64,000 nt of DNA, taken from NCBI GenBank assembly GCA_019637555.1, contig JAHBVK010000007.1, positions 1 to 64,000 of the forward strand. The letters run 5' to 3'. Every line of letters starts with the position of its first letter. The stretch's first letter is position 1. The notes under the pieces are model-generated. The model saw nothing but the letters and a program-made list of their open reading frames with translations, did no database searches and was not told the origin of the DNA. This document shows, one piece after another, positions 17,054 through 25,401 of this stretch. The position numbers and the translations under genes are program-made. Origin of the DNA: Anaerolineae bacterium (GTDB lineage: Bacteria; Chloroflexota; Anaerolineae; Aggregatilineales; UBA2796).

Positions 17054-17617
17054 CTATTTCTCCGATGCTCTCAGCAGCCGCTTGAGTGCTGCTTCTAGCT
17101 GCGCCTGCGTTTGCTGACCTTCCAATACTTCAAATACCTTGCCATCGGGAGTCAACAGCACCATATAGGGGATAAACGAGATTTTGTACTTGCGATTCAG
17201 CTTGTCTGAACCGGGGTTATCCACATCTATACGCCAGAAGTTCACATCTTCATTATACTTGCGTTCCATCAGCGCCAGATCAGCGCGCATGGCGAGGCAA
17301 GGACCGCACCACACTGCCCAGAAGTCTACGAACTGCGGTCTACCATCTAGTTCGATTGCCGACGGTCCGGGTGTTTGGGTGGGACGCGCTTCATTGGTTG
17401 CTAACTGAGCCTCGCGCAGCGCATCTGCCGTCTGGATCACAGGCAGGCGTGTATCAGGCGTCGGCGTTGGGCGATCACTGAGGGAGGCACCAACTGGCGT
17501 TTTGGTGGGTGTGGCTGCGCCCACGTAGCCCGTCGTACCGTTGATCAGCAATAACAAAGCAGCGAGTAGAAAAAGTGCGCTCGTGGTTAACCATCGGCGT
17601 GTGGAAAGCGTACTCAT
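17054..17617 (-). CDS. Membrane-anchored thioredoxin-family protein
   Basis: This 187-residue protein has one N-terminal membrane helix (about 10-34), a Pro/Thr-rich spacer of about 50 residues and a thioredoxin domain (about 88-187). The active site is C104-G-P-C107 in VDFWAVWCGPCLAM, with a cis-proline in ISFIPYMVLL. The classical CGPC motif suggests a reductant, probably recharged by the CcdA domain of the fusion protein. It lies 21 bases after the thioredoxin lipoprotein gene and three before the transpeptidase-like gene. The specific client is unknown. The ATG has GGAG about nine bases upstream. Confidence 0.85.
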   Translation of the reverse strand: MSTLSTRRWLTTSALFLLAALLLLINGTTGYVGAATPTKTPVGASLSDRPTPTPDTRLPVIQTADALREAQLATNEARPTQTPGPSAIELDGRPQFVDFWAVWCGPCLAMRADLALMERKYNEDVNFWRIDVDNPGSDKLNRKYKISFIPYMVLLTPDGKVFEVLEGQQTQAQLEAALKRLLRASEK

Positions 17618-17638
17618 GATCGATCACTCCAACCAATA

Positions 17639-18151
17639 TCAGCCTACCGTTAAAATCTGATCGAGCATCTTCTGAAAAACATCTTTGGGCTGGATGCCTA
17701 CCAAACGTCCGACTTCCTGCCCTTCGGGATCGAGGAACACGATGGTCGGACGCGCTTGCGTACCGTTAAGCTGCTTGCGCACGGCTTCGGTATTTTGCGC
17801 GTCGATATCGATGTACAGGAAATCTACGAAATCCTTGAATTCATCCTGCGCGGCGAACACAGTCGGGCGCATCTGATGACAGTCTTCGCACCAACTGGCG
17901 TAGAACATGACCATTTGCGGGCGTCCAGTCTTGCCGACAAGTGCTGGATCGCTGGCGGTGAATTCGGTCAGGTTGGCGGCGGCAGGCGCGGGGGTCATCG
18001 TCACGCCTGAGTTGGGGATGAATTCATCCGCAGGCGCTGTTGTTGGTGTGGGCGCAGCATTGCCACCACAAGCGGTGAAAACCAACGCAAAGACCAGCAG
18101 CAGCGCAGCAGAGATCAGCTTATTCGGTTGACGTGATTGGCGCATGGACAT
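17639..18151 (-). CDS. Thioredoxin-like lipoprotein with CEDC active site
   Basis: This 170-residue lipoprotein has a signal ending at the lipobox FTAC28GG, so it should be tethered outside the membrane. A Pro/Thr/Ala spacer leads to a thioredoxin-fold domain with C88-E-D-C91 in VMFYASWCEDCHQMRP and the cis-proline TQARPTIVFL. Two acidic residues between the cysteines are unusual for thioredoxin or TlpA and would be expected to shift the redox potential; its function is therefore uncertain. It follows the pentaheme cytochrome gene by four bases and is probably co-translated. It may keep the cytochrome's heme-binding cysteines reduced or may serve the molybdoenzyme. Confidence 0.83.
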   Translation of the reverse strand: MSMRQSRQPNKLISAALLLVFALVFTACGGNAAPTPTTAPADEFIPNSGVTMTPAPAAANLTEFTASDPALVGKTGRPQMVMFYASWCEDCHQMRPTVFAAQDEFKDFVDFLYIDIDAQNTEAVRKQLNGTQARPTIVFLDPEGQEVGRLVGIQPKDVFQKMLDQILTVG

Positions 18152-18155
18152 GAAC

Positions 18156-18977
18156 TCATTTGCTCCCTAAGTCGCGTACACTCTGCGGACCCTGACCAGC
18201 GACGACGTGGCAGTCCACGCACGCGGCATTGCGCATATCCGCGTCCATGAAGAACTGCGACGCTCCGCCGGGCAGCGCCTTATGCGCCAGATGGCAGCTT
18301 GTACACAACAAATCGACGCCACTGACCGTGCCGAGTCCGGCTTTCAGCAGGGCATCTTTGTCGCTATCGCTGCCGCGAAAATCCGACGCCACAGTAAGTG
18401 TACCACCCTTTGCTAGCGCCTCGGCAGCCTGTGGTAAATGAGTATGGAAATGATTGTCGATACCTTTCAACGCCAGCAGAGTTTCGGTGTGGCAGCTCAC
18501 ACATGCCGCATTAGGCAGCCATGCCTCGGCAATGTTGACTTTCTCAATCGCTGGATTTTCGCGTCCCAGCAGGTAGATGATTGCGTCTCTACCCGCCAGT
18601 GTCAACGTGGAAACGCGATGTCCGGGGCTGGCATCGCCGCGATGGCAGTTGATGCATTTGAACGGTTCGCCGCCCTCTTGCTGTGCAGCGATATAATGCG
18701 AAGTTGCCAGATCATTGACTGGCTCACTGGGATGATCGAGGGCGATATAAGCACGGTTGAAATAAGTTGTCTCTGGCACGGTATGGCAACTGGTGCAGAA
18801 GGCGTCTTGTTCCTCCAACACACTGGCGGTGACGAAGCCGACACCACCGAGCAGGACCAGCACCAGAAACGCCGCCAGTCCGATAACCACCCAGCGGCGG
18901 CGCGACTTCAGCGGCTGCTTGGTGGGAACAACAGAGTCAGATGTAGTCGTCGGTGAAGGTGCAGAATTATTCATCAC
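18156..18977 (-). CDS. Membrane-anchored pentaheme cytochrome c (NapC/NirT-like)
   Basis: This 273-residue protein has an N-terminal membrane anchor (about 28-51) and five C-x-x-C-H heme sites: C61-H65, C108-H112, C159-H163, C225-H229 and C253-H257. Additional histidines (for example HFHTH at about 176-180) could be distal ligands. The single anchor and heme spacing recall NapC/NirT/NrfH-type quinol dehydrogenases and related tetra- and pentahemes that pass electrons between the quinone pool and an exported enzyme. Here the partner is probably the molybdenum oxidoreductase encoded four bases upstream. Electron direction cannot be read from sequence. The neighbouring thioredoxins and CcdA would help its maturation. 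Confidence 0.88.
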   Translation of the reverse strand: MMNNSAPSPTTTSDSVVPTKQPLKSRRRWVVIGLAAFLVLVLLGGVGFVTASVLEEQDAFCTSCHTVPETTYFNRAYIALDHPSEPVNDLATSHYIAAQQEGGEPFKCINCHRGDASPGHRVSTLTLAGRDAIIYLLGRENPAIEKVNIAEAWLPNAACVSCHTETLLALKGIDNHFHTHLPQAAEALAKGGTLTVASDFRGSDSDKDALLKAGLGTVSGVDLLCTSCHLAHKALPGGASQFFMDADMRNAACVDCHVVAGQGPQSVRDLGSK

Positions 18978-18981
18978 GTCC

Positions 18982-20121
18982 TCACACCGATTTGATCACA
19001 AGGCGATGAATTGCGTCTGTGCCGTTAGGATAGGCATTGCCGAATAACCCATCCGCCTCGCTCGACTGCACGAAGCCAGTATCATCCGTCGCCCGCACAC
19101 CGATGCGGTATGATCCCGGCGCAGGGACGTTCCACTCGAAGGACCACTGAGTCCATTCCAGCGATGATTCGCCCGGATACAACTCGGCGGGTTGCCATTC
19201 GCCGTCATCGATCTGGACTTCGACTCCGGTGATCTTGCGCTTACCTGCTACTGCCACGCCTTGCAGATAGGCAATGGAACCCGCCTGCACTTCATCGCGG
19301 TCATCGGGCATCCTGATGACGGACTTGGTTTTGATCTCCGCCACGTTCGACCAGCCCCGACTCTCCCAGAAACCAGTGTAGTCGTAGTCGATGAACTCGA
19401 TGCGGGTGATCCAGCGCGGCATTTTCTGCCCGTAGAGTCCGGGTGTGAAGATACGCAGTGGGAAACCGTGCGTAGCGTTCAGCGGTTCACCGTTCATTTC
19501 GTAGGCGAGCATCACATTTGGCTGCGTGATCCAGCGCAATTCGACGCTGGTGCTGTAGCCATCCGCTGCCTCAAAACGGACATGCGTAGCCTCCGGTTTT
19601 ACTTTCGCCTTATCCAGAAGCGTTTTCATGTCGATGCCCTTGAGCTGCAAGTTACCCATCAACGTACCATTGGGTGGATCGCTGATACATTCCAGCGTCC
19701 GTGTATCTTCAAAGGATGGCAACTTGAGCAGATCAGCATAGTTGATGGTCAACGGTGTCTCCACCAAACCATCAACCGTCAGCATCCACGCTTCTTGATC
19801 GACTTGTGGCGTGTTGGAATAGTCGTACTGCGTGATATATAAGTCTGGCACGGCAGTATATTGGCGCTTATCGTAGACCAATTGACCGAACTTGGGATCA
19901 GGCGCAGTGGCGATCGCTGTTCCGCCGCTGGTCGCAGTAGCCATTGGTGTGCCTAGGCTCGATCCGGGAGCGTAAGCCGTCGGTGCGGGGCTGGAAGTTG
20001 TGGGTCGGCAGCCCGCTGCTACCGCAATCGCTGATCCGGTGATGGCGATCAGGAAGCCGCGTCGGGAAAGCCTGCGCATTGGGTCGTCATGTTCCGTAGA
20101 GTCCTTTATGGGCACATTCAT
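18982..20121 (-). CDS. Tat-exported lipoprotein molybdopterin oxidoreductase, sulfite oxidase family
   Basis: This 379-residue enzyme has a twin-arginine signal (LSRRGFLIA) running into a lipobox (VAAGC38), so it is likely exported folded and lipid-anchored. The molybdopterin domain (about 105-270) holds the likely molybdenum ligand C145 in RTLECISDPPNG, then NATHGFPLRIFTPGLYGQK, which is typical of the SUOX/YedY (MsrP) fold. The C-terminal 100 residues form the Mo-cofactor dimerisation domain (GSYRIGVRATDD), which MsrP lacks and sulfite oxidases have. Sulfite is one possible substrate, but sulfoxides or other compounds fit as well. It heads the redox operon, followed by the pentaheme cytochrome. 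Confidence 0.87.
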   Translation of the reverse strand: MNVPIKDSTEHDDPMRRLSRRGFLIAITGSAIAVAAGCRPTTSSPAPTAYAPGSSLGTPMATATSGGTAIATAPDPKFGQLVYDKRQYTAVPDLYITQYDYSNTPQVDQEAWMLTVDGLVETPLTINYADLLKLPSFEDTRTLECISDPPNGTLMGNLQLKGIDMKTLLDKAKVKPEATHVRFEAADGYSTSVELRWITQPNVMLAYEMNGEPLNATHGFPLRIFTPGLYGQKMPRWITRIEFIDYDYTGFWESRGWSNVAEIKTKSVIRMPDDRDEVQAGSIAYLQGVAVAGKRKITGVEVQIDDGEWQPAELYPGESSLEWTQWSFEWNVPAPGSYRIGVRATDDTGFVQSSEADGLFGNAYPNGTDAIHRLVIKSV

Positions 20122-20321
20122 CTTTGATTAATCCTCATCCCTCAATAACCCTCACCAATAATGCTGGCATAGACGCATTGTACAGTAAGGAGATTACGCA
20201 AAAATTAACATCTGCGGATTGCATATCACCAATGCATCCGAATCTAGCAGGAGAGCATCGATCAGCCGACGGCAGGCAGGCGGCTGTGAGTAAATAGTGA
20301 TACCGAGACGCAGAACCGGAG

Positions 20322-20327
20322 TATAAT
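20322..20327 (+). promoter_or_regulatory. Likely -10 box before the threonine dehydratase-like gene
   Basis: TATAAT sits 33 bases before the ATG at 20360, in the 238-base divergent gap shared with the redox operon. No good -35 hexamer was found at 16 to 18 bases upstream. No other feature was recognised in this gap. Confidence 0.4.
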
Positions 20328-20359
20328 GGCAACACGTCTATGCGGTTCAAAGGGCACAA

Positions 20360-21361
20360 ATGATCACCTTACAGGACATCCGAGAAGCGCAGCAGCGCTT
20401 GCAGGGAGTCACGCGGCATACACCGTTACTACCCTATGCGGATGCTGTCACTACTTCTGTGGGTGATCAGGTCTGGTTAAAGCCAGAGCAGTTTCAGCCG
20501 ATAGGCTCGTTCAAACTGCGCGGCGCTTACAACCGCATCGCGGCAATCCCTGAGTCGGTACGTCAACATGGCGTGATCGCCTACTCCAGTGGCAACCATG
20601 CACAAGGGGTGGCATACTCCGCCAAAGTACTGGGCATCCCCGCCACTATTATCATGCCCACCAACGCCCCCACGGTCAAAATCGAAGCCACACGCAGTTA
20701 TGGCGCAAACGTCGTCCTTTACGATCCAATGATGCAAAAACGCGAAGAAGTCGCGCAGAAATTGATGCATGGGCAGCAGTGGACTCTCGTCCCACCATTT
20801 AATGATTCCTATGTGATTGCCGGACAGGGCACAATTGGAATCGAAATCTTCGATGATCTGGCGGATGTGGATGCGGTGCTGACTCCGGTTGGTGGTGGTG
20901 GCTTGATCGGCGGCACGGCGACAGCCCTCAAGTCGCTGAAGCCCTCGATCCGTGTGATCGGCGTTGAGCCTGCTCTGGCGGCGGATGCGCAGGCATCGCT
21001 GCGCAGTGGGCATATTGTGGAGATCAGCGCGGCGGATACAGGGCGCACCATCGCGGATGGCGTTCGTACGCTGGCACTAGGCGAGTTGACCTTCGATCAG
21101 ATGCGTCAGTACGTGGATGACATCATCACAGTCAGTGAAGAAGAAATTCGCAGCGCTACACGGCAGCTTATCCTGCAGGCGCGACTGTTGACCGAACCGA
21201 CAGGCGCGCTGGCAATGGCAGGTTATTTATATCATCGTGAAGAATTGGGGTTACCCGCTGGCGCACGTCTTGTATTGGTACTCAGCGGTGGCAACATCGA
21301 TCCGACATTACTGACTGATTTATTGATAGCTAGTGATGATAGTGTGGAGATAGTGCGGTGA
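20360..21361 (+). CDS. Threonine ammonia-lyase / serine racemase-like PLP enzyme
   Basis: This 333-residue fold-type II PLP enzyme probably deaminates threonine (to 2-oxobutanoate) or serine, or racemises serine. The PLP lysine is K52 in [21 protein letters not shown] (76-83) should bind the substrate carboxylate, and VGGGGLIGG (177-185) the cofactor phosphate. It lacks the C-terminal ACT regulatory domain of biosynthetic IlvA, and its length matches the catabolic TdcB/serine racemase group. The neighbouring gene is a penicillin-binding protein whose GTG start overlaps this stop by four bases, so a link with D-amino acids for the wall is possible. That link is inference. Confidence 0.87.
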   Translation: MITLQDIREAQQRLQGVTRHTPLLPYADAVTTSVGDQVWLKPEQFQPIGSFKLRGAYNRIAAIPESVRQHGVIAYSSGNHAQGVAYSAKVLGIPATIIMPTNAPTVKIEATRSYGANVVLYDPMMQKREEVAQKLMHGQQWTLVPPFNDSYVIAGQGTIGIEIFDDLADVDAVLTPVGGGGLIGGTATALKSLKPSIRVIGVEPALAADAQASLRSGHIVEISAADTGRTIADGVRTLALGELTFDQMRQYVDDIITVSEEEIRSATRQLILQARLLTEPTGALAMAGYLYHREELGLPAGARLVLVLSGGNIDPTLLTDLLIASDDSVEIVR

Positions 21362-23613
21362 ACTGGTTATTTCGGAGACGTTGGCTAGCTGCGTTCCTCC
21401 TAATCTTGCTGTTGGCTGCGTGCAACGGTCAACAACAGCAACCGACAGTGGTTCCAGCTACTGCTACTCCGCTGCCTGCCGCCGCCAATTTAGATAATGC
21501 CCAGATCATCGCAGCGGATTTCCTCAACGCATGGATGCAAGATGGCTATTATGCCATGTACGAATTGCTGTCGATTAACAGCCGCGATGCAATCACACTA
21601 ACTGACTTCGAGAATCTCTACCGCACTACCGATCAACAAATGCGCCTGCCAGCAGGCGGTAAATCCTACAGTCTCGCTAGCATTATCCAAAAAGGTAGCA
21701 ACGTTCAAGTTGCCTATGATGTTACCTTTCAGAGTGATCTGTTCGGCGAGTTTGGCGATCCCGGACGTATTCTCGATCTGGTGGTTGCCCCGGAAGGCTG
21801 GCGTGTAGCATGGACTCCCGGCGATGTGCTGGCGGAGTTCCGCAACGGTGGACGCCTAGCCGTGACTCAGACGACACCAAATCGTGGCAACATTTATGAC
21901 CGCGACGGCGAGGTAATCGCTGATCAGAATGGCTCGATCCTGATCGTCAACCTCTACACCAAGAGTTATCCCACCAACGAACCAGATGCCTGCTTTGCGG
22001 AGATCGAGCGGATTTTCGGTAAGCGCAGTTTCGACACGCTGAAAAATCTTTACTCTCGCTTCACCGGACAGGATTATATGTTCGAGGTGGGGCAGATCAG
22101 TGCAGAGACATTGCAGCCGGATCGCCCCGCGCTGGAACGGGTCTGTACGGTGAAATACGACAGCCGACCCACTCGCCGCTATGTAGCTGGCGGATTAGCG
22201 CCGCATGTGGTTGGGTACATTGGTCCGATTCCAGCAGAGCAGGTTACCGAGTACGAGGCGAAAGGCTACTCGCGCGATGCGCTGGTGGGCATTTCCGGCG
22301 TTGAGGCGTATTGGGAAAGCACGCTGGCGGGACGCGGTGCAGCGTCGCTTATCGTCTACGATGGAAACAATAAAGTCTCACGCGTGCTAGCAGAACGTCC
22401 GGCACAGCCGAGCCAGAGCGTTTACCTGACGCTGGATCGGCGCTTACAAAATGGCGTGCAAGATGCGCTGCACTCGGCGTTCGAGTCGTCCGTGTGGGGA
22501 CCGACAGCTCTCGGTGCGGCAGCGGTCGTGATGAATGTGCATACCGGGGAAATCCTCGCCATCGCCAGTTATCCCGATTACAACGTCGATGCTTTCAATC
22601 CCTACACGGCACTGCCCAACGCACAGGCGCTGATTGCGCAGTGGCAAGGCGATCCGCGCAAACCAACGCTCAACCGCGCCACACAGGGGCAGTTTCCAGC
22701 AGGATCGGTATTCAAGATCGTGTCTATGATCGCCGCGGCGGACAGCGGCGTGTTCGGACTGAATCAGCGCATCTTCTGCGGCGGTGTGTGGAATGGTACG
22801 CCTCTGGGAGATCGTACGCGTAATGACTGGCTGGAAGGTGGACATGGCAGCGTCACCTTGCGACAGGCGTTAACGGGTTCCTGCAACGTTTATTTCTGGA
22901 ACGTGGGCTGGCAGCTTAACGCTGCCGATCCTTATCTATTGATCAACTACGCCAAACGTGCAGGCTTGGGCGCACCGACAGGTCTGCGCGACATCGCGGA
23001 AGCAGGCGGCACGCTCCCTGATCCGGCAACACACATGGCACGGTATGGCTTGCCGTGGTCAGGTAGTGATGCGCTAAACACTGTGATCGGTCAGGGTGAT
23101 GTGCAAGTGACACCACTGCAGATCGCTCGAATGGTCTCGGCAGTGGCGAATGGCGGGACACTGTATCAACCGATGCTGATCAAGGCAGCCGGATTGATCG
23201 GCAATTACTCGTATCAGGCGACCCCAGTTGCCAACGGTGAACTGAACGTCAAGCCAGAGGTGTTAGCGGCGGTGCGTGAATCCATGTGTAACGTCACGCT
23301 CGATCCTACGCTGGGAACGGCGCGATTCGTCTATCTAAACTTCAGCGGCGCAGTAGTCTGTGGTAAGACGGGCACCGCCGAGAATCCGCCGTACCAGACC
23401 ACTGCATGGTTTGCCGCTTTCGCCGGACGTACACAAGACGAGCCGGAGATCGCGGTAGTGGTAGTTGTTGAACGTGGTGGGCAAGGCTCCTACGTCGCCG
23501 CGCCCATCGTCAGACGTATTGTTGAAGAATACTTTAAGCTGCCTGTCGCTCCGTGGCCCGCATGGTATGGCGCAGAAGCCGCCTCTTTGCCAACGCCAGA
23601 ATACGGAGAATAG
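21358..23613 (+). CDS. Lipoprotein penicillin-binding protein, class B-like transpeptidase
   Basis: This 751-residue transpeptidase should crosslink peptidoglycan outside the membrane. Its signal ends in a lipobox (LLAAC22N) instead of the usual single helix. An NTF2-like MecA_N-type domain covers about 45-155. A PBP dimerisation-like domain (about 170-345) begins with NRGNIYDRDG. The transpeptidase domain (about 385-735) holds S450-V-F-K453, S508-C-N510 and K670-T-G672. The MecA_N domain is shared with low-affinity PBPs such as PBP2a and PBP3 of Firmicutes; whether this one is beta-lactam tolerant is unknown. The GTG start overlaps the previous stop (GTGA), so translation is probably coupled. 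Confidence 0.9.
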   Translation: MNWLFRRRWLAAFLLILLLAACNGQQQQPTVVPATATPLPAAANLDNAQIIAADFLNAWMQDGYYAMYELLSINSRDAITLTDFENLYRTTDQQMRLPAGGKSYSLASIIQKGSNVQVAYDVTFQSDLFGEFGDPGRILDLVVAPEGWRVAWTPGDVLAEFRNGGRLAVTQTTPNRGNIYDRDGEVIADQNGSILIVNLYTKSYPTNEPDACFAEIERIFGKRSFDTLKNLYSRFTGQDYMFEVGQISAETLQPDRPALERVCTVKYDSRPTRRYVAGGLAPHVVGYIGPIPAEQVTEYEAKGYSRDALVGISGVEAYWESTLAGRGAASLIVYDGNNKVSRVLAERPAQPSQSVYLTLDRRLQNGVQDALHSAFESSVWGPTALGAAAVVMNVHTGEILAIASYPDYNVDAFNPYTALPNAQALIAQWQGDPRKPTLNRATQGQFPAGSVFKIVSMIAAADSGVFGLNQRIFCGGVWNGTPLGDRTRNDWLEGGHGSVTLRQALTGSCNVYFWNVGWQLNAADPYLLINYAKRAGLGAPTGLRDIAEAGGTLPDPATHMARYGLPWSGSDALNTVIGQGDVQVTPLQIARMVSAVANGGTLYQPMLIKAAGLIGNYSYQATPVANGELNVKPEVLAAVRESMCNVTLDPTLGTARFVYLNFSGAVVCGKTGTAENPPYQTTAWFAAFAGRTQDEPEIAVVVVVERGGQGSYVAAPIVRRIVEEYFKLPVAPWPAWYGAEAASLPTPEYGE

Positions 23614-23654
23614 GTTACAATAGCCGCGTTAATTATGTTGGGGGATGGTTTGCA

Positions 23655-25400
23655 ATGGCAGGTCCCGGTCTAGATGCCATATTCGACTATATTAGCCTTC
23701 TGGCAGCCGAACGGACACCTGAAGAGCCGTTACTGGTCATGCAGGTTGCGCGCGCAATTCAATATAAGTTTCCTGATTTTAGCTTTGAAAAATATGCGTT
23801 AAAAGACCTGCGCGAATTTATGCAGATGGGCGAGCGTTCTGGCTTCTTCAAATTGGTGGAGAAGGACGATTTGCGTACTTCTCAGGTGATGCCGGGCGGA
23901 CGCCGCAGCTTGAGCGCCAGTTTGGCAAATGCCCGCACACAGACCGCACAAATATCGCTTTCTGAGACGGGCAAGCTGCGCTGGATGAATGCCACGCTAG
24001 AAGCGTTGCTGCGTGCTGATCGCGCTGACCAGATACTAGAAGCTATTGAAGATGTCGACTGGCGCTCCAAAGAGTTTGAGGATTTCCTCAACGTCGAAAC
24101 AAGATCGCTGCCTAGCTACACCTCACGCGGCAAATTGCGACGCTTGCGTGAATTCCTCAATACTTTGCAAGAACAGGGCGAAGCGCAAGCCGTTACCAAC
24201 TGGAAGTCTAGCCGTATGGTGCTGCGGATGCCACCTGTACCCCCTGCGCCTTCGGAAGCGCCGAGGACACAATCCCTGTTATGGTCAATTATTCAGGGCG
24301 ATACCAGCCTCAACGAGACCCCGCCCAACCTGATCAACGCTATGTTCTTCGCCGTATTGACCTTCTGCCGCGATCAACTACGCCGTGACCGGGCGTGGGA
24401 TTGGGTAGCCGCACTGGACATCATTGAGGAAGAAGCACGGACGCTGCGTGGGCTGTCCAGCCAGCCCAAACGTCCAACCACTTCGCTACTGGCGCGGACA
24501 GGACGGTTAGGAGCCACAACTGGCAGCCTCGAACTCAGCGACACGGCGATTCAAACACTGGTGGCGCAGTTGCGGCGCGAAGCGGGCATCCGTACCACCA
24601 TGCTCGATCCGACTCCAATATATAAAGGCTTTGTAGATACACCAAGCCTCGATCTCAGCCTGCAATTCCTCGAATCACGTCCGCATCTCTACGAGGATGA
24701 GGGCTTGCTAACATGGCTGGATAGCGAGATACAAAAGTATGTCGCCAATGGACAATCCGATCCGCTGCGTAACTTGGCGAACAAATCCGCACTGGTGATC
24801 GCGGCGCGGCAGCACGGCTTACAGACACTACGGCAGAATCCGCTGAAACTTCGTATCGTCTACGACTCGGTGATGAAGGGCATTGATTTGCTCAAGACGT
24901 TGTTCGGATATATCCGCCAACCATCCATCACCGCCGCAGCCGACTATCTGCGCGATCACCGTGAACTACTGGACGAGGAAACCATTGGTCCGCTGTTGGA
25001 CGAGCAGTTGATCCGCGCCGCACAATCGGGATTGATCTCCGCGTTCGGGCAGTTAAGTGAGCGTGTGGTGCTGTGGGAAAACTCGGTCAAGTTCGGGATC
25101 GATGACGGCGTTAAGGTGTTCCAGCGCGAACATGAGCCGCGTACCGCCAAGAATCTGCAAGCCGAGATGGGCATCTTGCTGCTCGTGCAGACCAAAGATG
25201 TCAACGAGCGCTATGATATTCTAGAGCGTTTCCCCAGTGTCGGCACGCAAGATGGGCTGAACATGATCGAGGGAATGCTGGAAAATCTATACTTCCACAA
25301 TGCCGATCCGAGCGAAGTGAGTCGGCAGCACGAAGTGAAACATCTGATCGAACGCTGCTTAAAAGTTGGCATTGACCGCGCACTGGCGGAACTAAAATAA
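23655..25400 (+). CDS. Conserved-looking protein of unknown function with LOTUS-like N-terminus
   Basis: This 581-residue protein has no signal peptide or membrane helix and is probably cytoplasmic. Residues about 5-60 (LLVMQVARAIQYKFPDFSFE and FEKYALKDLREFMQMGERSG) resemble an OST-HTH/LOTUS winged helix, a domain associated with RNA binding; this is a pattern match by eye. The rest is mostly helical, with no recognised catalytic motif. ATG 23655 was chosen because a G-rich GGGGGAT precedes it at normal distance; the frame is open 102 bases further upstream but overlaps the PBP gene. The next gene starts two bases after its stop, so the two are likely co-transcribed. Confidence 0.7.
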   Translation: MAGPGLDAIFDYISLLAAERTPEEPLLVMQVARAIQYKFPDFSFEKYALKDLREFMQMGERSGFFKLVEKDDLRTSQVMPGGRRSLSASLANARTQTAQISLSETGKLRWMNATLEALLRADRADQILEAIEDVDWRSKEFEDFLNVETRSLPSYTSRGKLRRLREFLNTLQEQGEAQAVTNWKSSRMVLRMPPVPPAPSEAPRTQSLLWSIIQGDTSLNETPPNLINAMFFAVLTFCRDQLRRDRAWDWVAALDIIEEEARTLRGLSSQPKRPTTSLLARTGRLGATTGSLELSDTAIQTLVAQLRREAGIRTTMLDPTPIYKGFVDTPSLDLSLQFLESRPHLYEDEGLLTWLDSEIQKYVANGQSDPLRNLANKSALVIAARQHGLQTLRQNPLKLRIVYDSVMKGIDLLKTLFGYIRQPSITAAADYLRDHRELLDEETIGPLLDEQLIRAAQSGLISAFGQLSERVVLWENSVKFGIDDGVKVFQREHEPRTAKNLQAEMGILLLVQTKDVNERYDILERFPSVGTQDGLNMIEGMLENLYFHNADPSEVSRQHEVKHLIERCLKVGIDRALAELK

Positions 25401-25401
25401 A

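Noticed and set aside
18438..18956. 172-codon plus-strand frame opposite the pentaheme cytochrome
   Set aside because: The minus-strand frame has five clear heme motifs; this one has none and is its shadow.
19192..19842. 216-codon open frame on the plus strand inside the molybdoenzyme gene
   Set aside because: It is antisense to a well-supported gene; its translation has no family features and no ribosome-binding site.
20477..21013. 178-codon minus-strand frame inside the threonine dehydratase-like gene
   Set aside because: Complement of a conserved enzyme gene; translation looks random (rich in His, Arg and Cys).
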